DNA of 64,000 bases from positions 17,949 to 81,948 of the forward strand of contig JBFHJN010000003.1 in NCBI GenBank assembly GCA_041595875.1, read 5' to 3'. Of this stretch, positions 1 through 7,189 are shown in pieces. The translations under genes were made by a program, and so were the position numbers. Every line of letters starts with the position of its first letter. The stretch's first letter is position 1. Source of the stretch: UBA2279 sp041595875. Its GTDB lineage: Bacteria; Actinomycetota; Coriobacteriia; Anaerosomatales; Anaerosomataceae. A model generated the notes under the pieces. That model worked only from the letters and a program-made list of their open reading frames with translations, was not told the DNA's origin and ran no database searches.

Positions 1-14
1 ATTCTAGACCGAAC

Positions 15-57
15 GAACAGAGAACAGAAGGAGAGAGGCCCGATGGACCTCTCTCCC
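15..57 (-). terminator. Rho-independent terminator after hexahaem cytochrome
   Basis: A 9-bp perfect inverted repeat (30-38 with 48-56, arms GGAGAGAGG and CCTCTCTCC) lies 28 bp past the stop codon of the cytochrome at 85-996. Read on the minus strand, the stem is followed by a pyrimidine-rich tract (TTCTGTTCTCTGTTC), a modest U-tract. It most likely ends the cytochrome transcript. Confidence 0.7.
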
Positions 58-84
58 AGTAGTGCACTCTACACAGCGAACACC

Positions 85-996
85 CTAGAAGCTGGTGCCA
101 ACACCGCTGTGGCAGTCCAGGCATGCAGCATCGAGGCTAGCCTGACCTGCGGTCAGACCATCGATGAAGCGATCACCGGACGTGAAGTGCGGCCAGTTCT
201 CCTCGCCAGCATAGGCAGCTGTGAGGTCGACAGCGGTACCGGCAGCGTTCGTGCCAGTCCACGTGCCTGCAGCCCAGTTGACGTCGGTGTAGCCTGCGCT
301 ATGGCAGTCGCGACACGTCGACGACGGGTTCGTCGCCGGAGAGCTGGACAGACCGTAGTGAGTTCCGTCACCAACCGCTCGCATGACGTGAGTGTCACCA
401 TTGTCCGAGCCGTTCCAGTACTTGTGGCAACGGGTACACCATGCGTTGACCGCCTGCTTGTCGGTCAAAGCAGGGTTCAGAGCCTGGTTGTCTCCGCCAT
501 CCAGAATACTGGTGGTCCCATCCTCAAGCGTCGCGTCGGTCTCATCATACGTGTAGGCATCGTGTGGGGCCGCCAGGATCTTCGCTTCGGTGTAAGCCGT
601 AGCATCCTCAACACCCGCACCGTGCACCGCGTGACAACTGCCGCAACCGAAGAAGCCACCGAAGCCGCTCGTATCGTGCGACATACGGTTGGAACCGCCG
701 TTGTAGTTGGTTTCAGTCTCTGCATATACCGTCTTGATCGCAAAGTTCGCGCTCACGTGACAGTAGATGCATGCATTCTGGACCGAGGAACGGAGGAGCA
801 TCTCGCCCGAGTCGTCCGCGTGGTGGACTGAGTGACATACGGCGCATTTGTTCGTGGCGTCACTGTATCCTCCGTGCGGGCTTACCCCGGCAGTCGGATC
901 CTCGTATGTAGCATCGTTCTGAGCAGCAGCAGCCACCCCGGCAAATGCAAATACGAGTACCGCGACCATGAGCATGATTGTGAGAATCTTTTTCAT
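85..996 (-). CDS. Secreted hexahaem c-type cytochrome
   Basis: 303 residues. The N-terminus is a Sec signal peptide: KK, a hydrophobic run at about residues 8-20, then an Ala-rich cleavage region near 22-25. Six CxxCH haem sites start at C51, C76, C118, C187, C228 and C292. At least nine further histidines (for example H41, H107, H145, H203, H213, H270) could be distal ligands, so bis-His haems are plausible. No membrane anchor follows the signal, so it should be released or wall-associated. The start is fixed by a strong RBS (GGGGGGAGGTG) 6-7 bp upstream. It has its own promoter with a Rex-type operator. The haem spacing and the histidine before the first CxxCH resemble small multihaem cytochromes used in extracellular electron transfer; filament formation is possible but unproven. 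Confidence 0.93.
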   Translation of the reverse strand: MKKILTIMLMVAVLVFAFAGVAAAAQNDATYEDPTAGVSPHGGYSDATNKCAVCHSVHHADDSGEMLLRSSVQNACIYCHVSANFAIKTVYAETETNYNGGSNRMSHDTSGFGGFFGCGSCHAVHGAGVEDATAYTEAKILAAPHDAYTYDETDATLEDGTTSILDGGDNQALNPALTDKQAVNAWCTRCHKYWNGSDNGDTHVMRAVGDGTHYGLSSSPATNPSSTCRDCHSAGYTDVNWAAGTWTGTNAAGTAVDLTAAYAGEENWPHFTSGDRFIDGLTAGQASLDAACLDCHSGVGTSF

Positions 997-1027
997 ATTC
1001 GTACACCTCCCCCCTTTGTACAGAATC

Positions 1028-1060
1028 GCATGAACCTACGCGGACGAATCCGCGGCATGC
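1028..1060 (-). other. UUCG-capped hairpin in the cytochrome 5' leader
   Basis: The predicted leader contains a perfect 6-bp stem (1039-1044 with 1049-1054, CGCGGA/TCCGCG) closed by a TTCG tetraloop on the minus strand. It is flanked by an outer 5-bp match, GCATG (1056-1060) with CATGC (1028-1032). It lies between the predicted transcription start and the RBS, so it could stabilise the mRNA or tune translation. No function is shown. Confidence 0.5.
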
Positions 1061-1065
1061 CCTAC

Positions 1066-1083
1066 TTGTGAACCCCTTCACCC
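1066..1083 (-). promoter_or_regulatory. Putative Rex operator
   Basis: TTGTGAACCCCTTCACCC matches the known Rex consensus TTGTGAA-N4-TTCACAA at all but the last two bases. It starts 6 bp after the predicted -10 box and so covers the transcription start of the hexahaem cytochrome, a position suited to repression. A rex gene lies in the same locus at 6524-7162. Binding is inferred from sequence only. Confidence 0.7.
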
Positions 1084-1089
1084 AGATTC

Positions 1090-1118
1090 AGGCTAATGTG
1101 ATTTATCTAAGCTGTCAA
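1090..1118 (-). promoter_or_regulatory. Promoter of the hexahaem cytochrome
   Basis: A consensus -35 (TTGACA, 1113-1118) and a -10-like TAGCCT (1090-1095) are separated by exactly 17 bp on the minus strand. The predicted start near 1083 leaves an 87-nt leader before the ATG at 996. The promoter begins about 20 bp past the stop of the upstream NHL gene, so the cytochrome can be expressed apart from the operon. Confidence 0.65.
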
Positions 1119-1139
1119 CAAGTGCATCGGCATATTCTG

Positions 1140-2285
1140 TCATTCGGCTGAGGGTTCTTCCGCGATCTCGATCTCAGCCGTTCTCCGCCGTGTCCCCGAC
1201 ACCCAGGCCACGACTCCGACAGTCGTCAGTATCAGCAATGCGATGGGTAGAATGCACCATGCAGAACTGATGCTCTGACCCAGCTCACGCGCGGTCATCC
1301 CATCACTGTCGCCAAAAGAGATATCCACAACCTGGAGCCGATTGTTCATGGTATCCGACACCACGTAGCGACCGTCTCCCAGTGATGCTATGTCACTTGG
1401 ATACCAGAACTTCCCGTCCTCTGAACCCTCCGAGCCCACCCGCCCGATAACGGCACCAGTATCGTCGAGCGCTACGATACCGAACTGTAGAGGATCGACA
1501 ACCAGGAACTTGCCGTCAGGCGTTGCGCACATCCCGCCCGCAAGCTGAAAGGTGCTGGTTGCAGTCGTGTCAGTGGAAGCCGAGTCGCGTGGCGAGAGAT
1601 TGGAGCTCCATAGGTGCTCGCCGTCCACGCTAAAAGCTTGCACTCGCGCATTATGGCCGTCCGAGACCAGTAGCTCATCTTCCGCCAACACCAGACCTTG
1701 CGGGAAATCGAACTCGCCATCCGCATACCCGCGACTTCCCCACTCGAACAAGCGATTACCATCGATGTCGAATACGTAGATCCGATCGAAACCAGCCGCA
1801 TACAGGCGATCTCCGGCCCATAGGATGTCGCTAACGAGGTTCGCCTCCGACTCCCACAAGAACTCCCCACTAGAATCGAAGGCGATGATCTTGTTCCGCC
1901 CCTTGTCGGCAACGAAGAGACGGTCATCCGGACCTGACTCGACGGCATTCGGGGCCAGAAGCTTCTCCTCGTTCACGATGCGTGTGTCCGGCGCACCGCT
2001 ATTGGTGAACACGCAAATCGAGTTCAGCTCCGGCTGGGGTACAAAGATGCGACCGTCGGAGGCGACCGACACGCTGACTGGATCAAGCAACAGGTCAGCC
2101 TGCGCGGATCCAAGTCCGTACACGCTCCGAATCCACTGGAGAGTCATACCCTCGCCGGCCTCCGGCTCGATCTCCGTAGCACCTACCGGGCGAAGCACGT
2201 TGCTTATCAAAAGGGTCAGCCCTACGAGCGCTGCCAGCAAGATCACAATGAAGAAGGTCAGTAGGGCAAGTCTACGACGCTGCAT
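1140..2285 (-). CDS. Membrane-anchored NHL beta-propeller protein (copy 2)
   Basis: 381 residues. Hydrophobic segments near residues 8-30 and 345-365 suggest two membrane anchors with an outward-facing propeller between them. The middle carries several NHL-type strands of the form G.F..P.G.....L.V.D..N.R (for example residues 185-215 and 275-325). NHL propellers act as protein-binding platforms and no catalytic motif is visible. It lies 17 bp downstream of a TPR gene and is followed by a multihaem cytochrome, repeating the order seen at 3138-6527. The other copy is at 4723-5892. A role in holding or assembling the cytochromes is inferred from this layout. No strong RBS is visible at the ATG. 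Confidence 0.85.
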   Translation of the reverse strand: MQRRRLALLTFFIVILLAALVGLTLLISNVLRPVGATEIEPEAGEGMTLQWIRSVYGLGSAQADLLLDPVSVSVASDGRIFVPQPELNSICVFTNSGAPDTRIVNEEKLLAPNAVESGPDDRLFVADKGRNKIIAFDSSGEFLWESEANLVSDILWAGDRLYAAGFDRIYVFDIDGNRLFEWGSRGYADGEFDFPQGLVLAEDELLVSDGHNARVQAFSVDGEHLWSSNLSPRDSASTDTTATSTFQLAGGMCATPDGKFLVVDPLQFGIVALDDTGAVIGRVGSEGSEDGKFWYPSDIASLGDGRYVVSDTMNNRLQVVDISFGDSDGMTARELGQSISSAWCILPIALLILTTVGVVAWVSGTRRRTAEIEIAEEPSAE

Positions 2286-2302
2286 TTGCAGGACACATCC
2301 CC

Positions 2303-3034
2303 TTACTCAGAATCAAGACGACGAAGCGCCTCGATTATCGTTGGATCGTCAGGCAGGAACCGAAGAGCCGATCGATATGCAGTGGCTGCGGAGGCATCAT
2401 CGCCAGCCGCTTCCTCGACAGCGGCAAGCGTCAGCCATGCAGACGCGTCAGTCTCATCATCATCCAGAAGCCTTTGCACAGCCTCTCGCGCACCATCGTA
2501 GTCACCGTCGGCAGTCAAAAGCTCGGCCAGGGCGATGCATGCGTTTGCACCTTCATCGGGCAGGTACGCATCCATCGTCACACCCGACTGCTCCAGCTGT
2601 GCAAGCCGAGCATCCCGGTCCGCCTCGGCGAAAGTGAGCGCCTGCCTGAAGGCATCGATCGCATCATCTTCCCTTCCCAGACCACGGTATGCGATTCCGG
2701 ACTGATACCACGCAGCCGTGCGCACCGCCTCGACGTCGATGATCTTGTCCAGGGTATCCAGTGCCTTGCTGTACATGCTCGCACGATTCTGCGCAGCACC
2801 AAGGGCCAGATATGCCTCGGGGTCAGAGGGGTCCGCATCAACTTGAGCTTGAGCCGCCTGCAAGCGGGCCTCGGGTAGACTCCGGGGCGCCCCTTCCTTG
2901 ATGTTCTGAGCAACGATAAGCAGGCCGATAACGGCGCAGAGCACAAGAAGGAAGGACGCAACAGTGATGGCCGTCAGCACGCGTTCGATACCTTTGCCGT
3001 TGCGCTGAGAACGTGCGTTGTTTCTGTGGGCCAT
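2303..3034 (-). CDS. Membrane-anchored TPR protein (copy 2)
   Basis: About 243 residues from the ATG at 3032-3034. A GTG five codons upstream is also possible, and a GAGAG-type RBS could serve either. A transmembrane segment at about residues 20-45 is followed by TPR motifs (A.Y..G.A......Y..A....D..I pattern) over about residues 70-240. TPR domains bind protein partners. It is the second of two TPR genes in this locus, and the order TPR, NHL, cytochrome matches the 5889-6527 copy. A role in assembling or anchoring the cytochrome is inferred only. Confidence 0.85.
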   Translation of the reverse strand: MAHRNNARSQRNGKGIERVLTAITVASFLLVLCAVIGLLIVAQNIKEGAPRSLPEARLQAAQAQVDADPSDPEAYLALGAAQNRASMYSKALDTLDKIIDVEAVRTAAWYQSGIAYRGLGREDDAIDAFRQALTFAEADRDARLAQLEQSGVTMDAYLPDEGANACIALAELLTADGDYDGAREAVQRLLDDDETDASAWLTLAAVEEAAGDDASAATAYRSALRFLPDDPTIIEALRRLDSE

Positions 3035-3137
3035 ACATCTCACTCTCACCTATCGCATGCTCTTACAAAGCCGATCTGAGCGAACTGCAAACGGAGCGCT
3101 TCGACAAGGATGCACTGCAAGGACTTACGGTTCGTTT

Positions 3138-4598
3138 CTAGAAGTCGATGCCTACCTTGTCGTGGCACTGCAGACACTGGCCGTCGAACGGATAGCTGTA
3201 GTTGCGCAACATGAAGTTCTGACGTGTCCCATGCGGATCGTGGCACGTAGACGTACATGTTAGCGGCTTCTGCGCGGCAACGTCATAGTGCTCGGGCCGA
3301 ACGGGATGGTTGTTCCGATAAACGGTGGCGCTCGCCTCGTCGTAGTCGGCCGCGGCATGACACTGCAGGCAGACCTCGGGGTTCGCTTTCACGAGTATGG
3401 GTGCATAGTCCGAACCGTGTGGTGTATGGCAGCGGATGCACAGGATCCCGTCGTGATCGGATGCGTCATACGAGGTCTGGATAGCCTGGGCGTGACACTG
3501 ATAGCACATGTCGTTCCCCTCGGCTGCGAGCAAACCGGGATAGTCCGCACCGTGAGGATCGTGGCAGTCACCACAGTTGAGATCGGCGGTACCCACCGGG
3601 TGATGACTCGACTTCAAGAAGTCGTCTTGGATGTCCCCGTGACAGATGTAGCACACGTCGGGCTGCTCCTTGATGAGCAGCGGGCGATAGTCCGAGCCGT
3701 GCGGCTCATGACATCCGGTGCAGTTGTCGTAAAGGAAGGGCTGGTGCTGCACGGACTTGAGACTGAGCGGCGCCACGCTGGGGTGACAGGTGAAGCAAAG
3801 GTCGCGCTGGTTGTCGACTAAGATCCCCTCGTAGCGTGAAGCGTGCGGGTCGTGGCAGTTGGTGCAGTAGCGCCCTTCAACCGGCGGATGCACCTGCTCG
3901 CGCGCGAGCTCCGGACCCATCCGATGGCAGGTGATGCACAGGTCTTTCTCGGTGATCTTGAGAAGCGCCTTGTTGTCCGACGCGTGCGGGCTGTGGCAGT
4001 TGGTGCAATACCCGCCCACGAACGGGGAGTGAGTGTACTCATACGAGAGCATCGGGCCCATGTCGCCATGGCAGATCCAGCACAGCTCGTCTTTGGAGGT
4101 GGTGAAATCCGAGTTGATGCCTTTGACCTGCTCCTCGGTGATGCTCTTGATATCGCCGCCGGCGTCCTCAGCCGTCTGACCCTCTGCCGAGTAGAACGCG
4201 TCGACGATCATCTTGAGCGGAAGCCATTCGACCAGGGTCTTGGTGCGTTCCCATGTGAGCGACGCGCTCTCGTAGACGGTCGTCGTCTGCAGCTCGCCGT
4301 GCGGCGTGTGACAGGTGGTGCAGCCGCGCTGCTCGAACGGCAGGTGGACTGAAGACATCGAGAACGACGGGATGAGATCGGAATGGCACTGCAGGCACTC
4401 GAGGTTCTCGGTCACTACCTTGATCTCATCGGGACCCTTGCTGATCCAGGTCTCGACGATGGTGGTGATTCCAAGCAGAAGGAGAAGCAGTACCAGGACG
4501 GCGGCGAACGCAGCCCTACCACGCTTAGGGCCACCATCTATGTCCAGTCCCTCCGGGGAGGCGAGTGCGCCTTCCTCGAGGATCTCTGGGTCGCCCAA
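3138..4598 (-). CDS. Membrane-anchored 15-haem cytochrome c with one CX3CH site
   Basis: 486 residues. A short cytoplasmic head and a transmembrane segment (about 29-48) precede a domain exposed outside the membrane. I count fourteen CxxCH motifs, mostly as doubled pairs (CxxCH ... CxxCH.PHG) typical of the NapC/doubled-CxxCH cytochrome c families, plus one CTSTCH (CX3CH) at residue 448. The start is TTG at 4596-4598, supported by a GGGAGG RBS five bases upstream; no better ATG exists. It probably carries electrons from the membrane across the cell wall. It follows the NHL gene at 4723-5892 and precedes the second TPR gene. Signal peptidase cleavage is not evident, so it is likely an uncleaved anchor. 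Confidence 0.92.
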   Translation of the reverse strand: MGDPEILEEGALASPEGLDIDGGPKRGRAAFAAVLVLLLLLLGITTIVETWISKGPDEIKVVTENLECLQCHSDLIPSFSMSSVHLPFEQRGCTTCHTPHGELQTTTVYESASLTWERTKTLVEWLPLKMIVDAFYSAEGQTAEDAGGDIKSITEEQVKGINSDFTTSKDELCWICHGDMGPMLSYEYTHSPFVGGYCTNCHSPHASDNKALLKITEKDLCITCHRMGPELAREQVHPPVEGRYCTNCHDPHASRYEGILVDNQRDLCFTCHPSVAPLSLKSVQHQPFLYDNCTGCHEPHGSDYRPLLIKEQPDVCYICHGDIQDDFLKSSHHPVGTADLNCGDCHDPHGADYPGLLAAEGNDMCYQCHAQAIQTSYDASDHDGILCIRCHTPHGSDYAPILVKANPEVCLQCHAAADYDEASATVYRNNHPVRPEHYDVAAQKPLTCTSTCHDPHGTRQNFMLRNYSYPFDGQCLQCHDKVGIDF

Positions 4599-4722
4599 TG
4601 AGCCTCCCTATACCATGCGCGAAGACCGGCGCACAAAGACAGTGCGCCCAGTCAGCAGTCTAACATGCCCCCGATGCCTGTTGAATACTTAACGGAGTAG
4701 TTCGCCGTCGACCACGCATCCC
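4599..4722 (-). other. Intergenic leader with 7-bp hairpin
   Basis: This 124-bp gap separates the NHL gene (stop 4723) from the 15-haem cytochrome. It holds a perfect 7-bp inverted repeat at 4628-4634/4642-4648 (GGCGCAC/GTGCGCC, 7-nt loop). No T-tract follows, so it is more likely a leader hairpin or processing site than a terminator. I see no convincing promoter. Confidence 0.4.
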
Positions 4723-5892
4723 CTAGTTGAGCAACCTCACCATCTGCACTCGGTTGTTCTCCTTGTCGGCGACGACAACGAAGTTGCGGTACACCTCTAC
4801 GTCGTTGGAGAAGTTGAACTGGCCCGGGTCAACGCCTCGCTCGCCATACATCGCCACCAGCTCACCGTCCGCAGAAATGCAGGTGATGCCGAAGCGGAAT
4901 GCATCGGTGACCAGCACGGAACCGTCGGAGGCTACCGCCAGACCGCGCGGAAGCTCGATCTCTGCGGTCGAAGCCGCGGCATCAGTCCCGATCGTTGCAG
5001 TGGTCGCGCTGGCTTCGGCGGTTGCGGAGCTCTCGGCGGTCCCGCTCGTCTCGGCAGAGACAAACGACCTGCCGAAGTTCCAGAGCGGCTCTCCGTCGGG
5101 CGTGAACGCGGTCACGCGCGCATGATTGGAGTCCGAGACATACACCGTGCCGTCTTCGCCAACGGCAAGTCCGTTGGGGTGATCCAGGTCGCCGGGTTCA
5201 ACCCCTGGCTTGCCCCACTGCGTGATGAGCTCGCCTTCCAGGGTGAAGACGAAGATCTGGTACTGGTCGGTAGCGTAGATGCGGTCCTGGTAGACAGCCA
5301 CGTCCGTCACAGCGATCCCGAGACCGTCCTGTCCGGAAGAGCCACGGCCGACCACCTGATCCGGCTCCGGGAAGCGGCGCAACGGCTTGCCGTCGGCGTC
5401 GAACACCTCGATGGAGTCGTTGCGGAAGCTTGCGACGTAGACGTTGCCTTCATCGTCGGTGTCGATGCCCACGGGGAAGTTCAGACTCCCGGGCTCATAG
5501 GTGTTCTGTGCGCCGGCAAGCGGCTTGCCCACTCCGAAGCTGCCGAACTCGAACAGGAAGCGCCCGGAGGAGTCAAAGACGCAGACGCGGTTGTTCTCGC
5601 TGTCGGTGACGTAGACCCTGCCCTCGTTGCCGACGGCAACGCCCATGGGACGACCGAACAAGGGGTTCTCTCCTTCGCCGGGACCAAACACCTGCCACAC
5701 CGGCTGAACGCCTTGCGTAGGCTCCAGATCCGCCAGAGAGTCCGGCTTGTCCAGCAACACCAGCAGGTAGAGGATCAGCCCCACGAGCGCGATGGCAAGC
5801 ACCACTGCCAGAGCGATGAACGCCTGGCGTGGCGTCAGCATGAAGCGCTTGCGGGGGGTATCTACGGGGTCGACCTCTGTTGTAGGCATCAT
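4723..5892 (-). CDS. Membrane-anchored NHL beta-propeller protein (copy 1)
   Basis: 389 residues. One transmembrane segment (about 22-47) precedes a six-bladed propeller of NHL repeats: recurring F..P.G.....G.VYV.D..N.RV.VF at about residues 80-115, 135-165, 220-260 and 330-388. An Ala/Thr/Ser-rich insert lies near residues 285-315. Unlike copy 2 it has no C-terminal membrane segment. The start overlaps the end of the TPR gene by 4 bp, so the two are translationally coupled. The 15-haem cytochrome follows. Function is unknown; a scaffold for the cytochrome is the simplest reading of the context. Confidence 0.86.
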   Translation of the reverse strand: MMPTTEVDPVDTPRKRFMLTPRQAFIALAVVLAIALVGLILYLLVLLDKPDSLADLEPTQGVQPVWQVFGPGEGENPLFGRPMGVAVGNEGRVYVTDSENNRVCVFDSSGRFLFEFGSFGVGKPLAGAQNTYEPGSLNFPVGIDTDDEGNVYVASFRNDSIEVFDADGKPLRRFPEPDQVVGRGSSGQDGLGIAVTDVAVYQDRIYATDQYQIFVFTLEGELITQWGKPGVEPGDLDHPNGLAVGEDGTVYVSDSNHARVTAFTPDGEPLWNFGRSFVSAETSGTAESSATAEASATTATIGTDAAASTAEIELPRGLAVASDGSVLVTDAFRFGITCISADGELVAMYGERGVDPGQFNFSNDVEVYRNFVVVADKENNRVQMVRLLN

Positions 5893-6527
5893 TCGGCTCC
5901 AAGAGCAGTGAGGGCGTCACGCGCTTCGAGAAGATCGGGCGCGTAGCGAAGGGCTTCTTCGTAACTTGCTATGGCATCGCCAGTGCGGCCGAGCTTCTCG
6001 TAGCAAAGACCGGCCAGATACTGGAGGTCGGCGAGTTCAGGACGGGCCTCCGCAACAGGCTCCACGGCGACCAGCGCGGACTTGTACTGGCCCTGCTCGA
6101 TGTAGTACTCACCCAGGGCTTTGGCCGCAAGCGCGTGATCCGGCGCTATCTCAAGCACTTCCCAGAAGGTCTGCTCGGCGAGTTTCTGCTCACCCGTCTG
6201 CATGTAGATGACCGCCTTGTTGTACAGCGCGGCGGTGTTGCCGGGGTCCTCCACCAGCACCAGGTCGTACTGCTCGACGGCCTTGTCGTACTCCTCGTTC
6301 TGCTGATAGGCGAAACCGAGCGAGAGGCGATCGTCGGTGTTGTCCGGATCGGCCGAGACCTTCTGCTCCCAGTCCTCGACGGCGTAGGTCTCAGGGGTCA
6401 CCGGGCCTTCATCGACGAGGACGCCTCGAAGTATCCATCCGCCAAGACCCACAACAGCGAGAAGCAAGATGAGCACAAGCAGCGCGAGCCACGCGGGGAC
6501 GAGCTGATCCTCATGATCGGAGGTCAT
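5889..6527 (-). CDS. Membrane-anchored TPR protein (copy 1)
   Basis: 212 residues. A transmembrane segment (about 12-36) is followed by four to five TPR units (about residues 55-208; repeated A...G..Y...G.Y..A......A....P). It overlaps rex by 4 bp at its start and the NHL gene by 4 bp at its end, so rex, TPR and NHL form one translationally coupled operon. Its counterpart is at 2303-3034. Like that gene it probably binds other proteins of the cytochrome system. No enzymatic motif is present. Confidence 0.87.
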   Translation of the reverse strand: MTSDHEDQLVPAWLALLVLILLLAVVGLGGWILRGVLVDEGPVTPETYAVEDWEQKVSADPDNTDDRLSLGFAYQQNEEYDKAVEQYDLVLVEDPGNTAALYNKAVIYMQTGEQKLAEQTFWEVLEIAPDHALAAKALGEYYIEQGQYKSALVAVEPVAEARPELADLQYLAGLCYEKLGRTGDAIASYEEALRYAPDLLEARDALTALGAE

Positions 6528-7162
6528 TGCTGCCCACCTTGAGCCAGGTAGAACGAGAGTATCTGCAGATCCGTGGACATGCAGACCTGCCGCACGGCCA
6601 CATCATCAGGGACCTGGAGGCGCACAGGCGCAAGGTTGAGGATCGCTTTGATGCCTGCGCCCACCACGCGGTCCACCAGCGCCTGGGTCTCAGCGGCAGG
6701 CGTGGCCATGATCACGATCTCCACGCCCTCCTCGGCAAGTCCCGCGTCAAGTTCGTCTACCGACCTGATCGTCACGCCGTCAGCATCCGTCCCGATCTTG
6801 TCGGGACTCGCGTCGAACACCGCCACGATGTCGAACCCTCTGTCCGAGAAACCCGTGTAGCTTTTGAGGGCGCCGCCAAGGCGTCCGTAGCCCACGATGG
6901 CAGCGCGGCGAAGCTCGGATACGCCAAGCGACTTGGAGACGTGCGCGATAAGCGCCTCGACGTCGTAGCCGATGCCACGCGTTCCAAGCTCACCGAGGTA
7001 TGACAGGTCCTTGCGCACCTGGGCGGCGTTGGTCCCCGCCATCTCGGCGATCTCCACCGAGCTGATGACCGGCTTGCGGTCTTGCTGCGCCTGAAGCAGG
7101 CAGCGCAGATAGACAGGCAGCCTTTGGATCGTTGTCTCAGGTATTTGCGTGCGTTCCATCAT
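6524..7162 (-). CDS. rex: Redox-sensing transcriptional repressor Rex
   Basis: About 212 residues. The N-terminal winged helix (about 8-80) has the Rex signature IP..T..RLP.Y.R.L and the recognition helix region AQVRKDLSYLGELGTRG. A Rossmann domain follows with a GYGRLGGAL dinucleotide motif near residue 95. Rex senses the NADH/NAD+ ratio and leaves its operators when NADH rises. Three starts in a row (GTG 7165, ATG 7162, ATG 7159) follow an AGGAG; either ATG fits. It is 28 bp downstream of the polysaccharide polymerase gene and overlaps the TPR gene. A Rex-type operator sits at the hexahaem cytochrome promoter (1066-1083), so it likely controls this locus. Confidence 0.95.
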   Translation of the reverse strand: MMERTQIPETTIQRLPVYLRCLLQAQQDRKPVISSVEIAEMAGTNAAQVRKDLSYLGELGTRGIGYDVEALIAHVSKSLGVSELRRAAIVGYGRLGGALKSYTGFSDRGFDIVAVFDASPDKIGTDADGVTIRSVDELDAGLAEEGVEIVIMATPAAETQALVDRVVGAGIKAILNLAPVRLQVPDDVAVRQVCMSTDLQILSFYLAQGGQQ

Positions 7163-7189
7163 CACTCTCCTGGTTGAGCAAGAACCATG

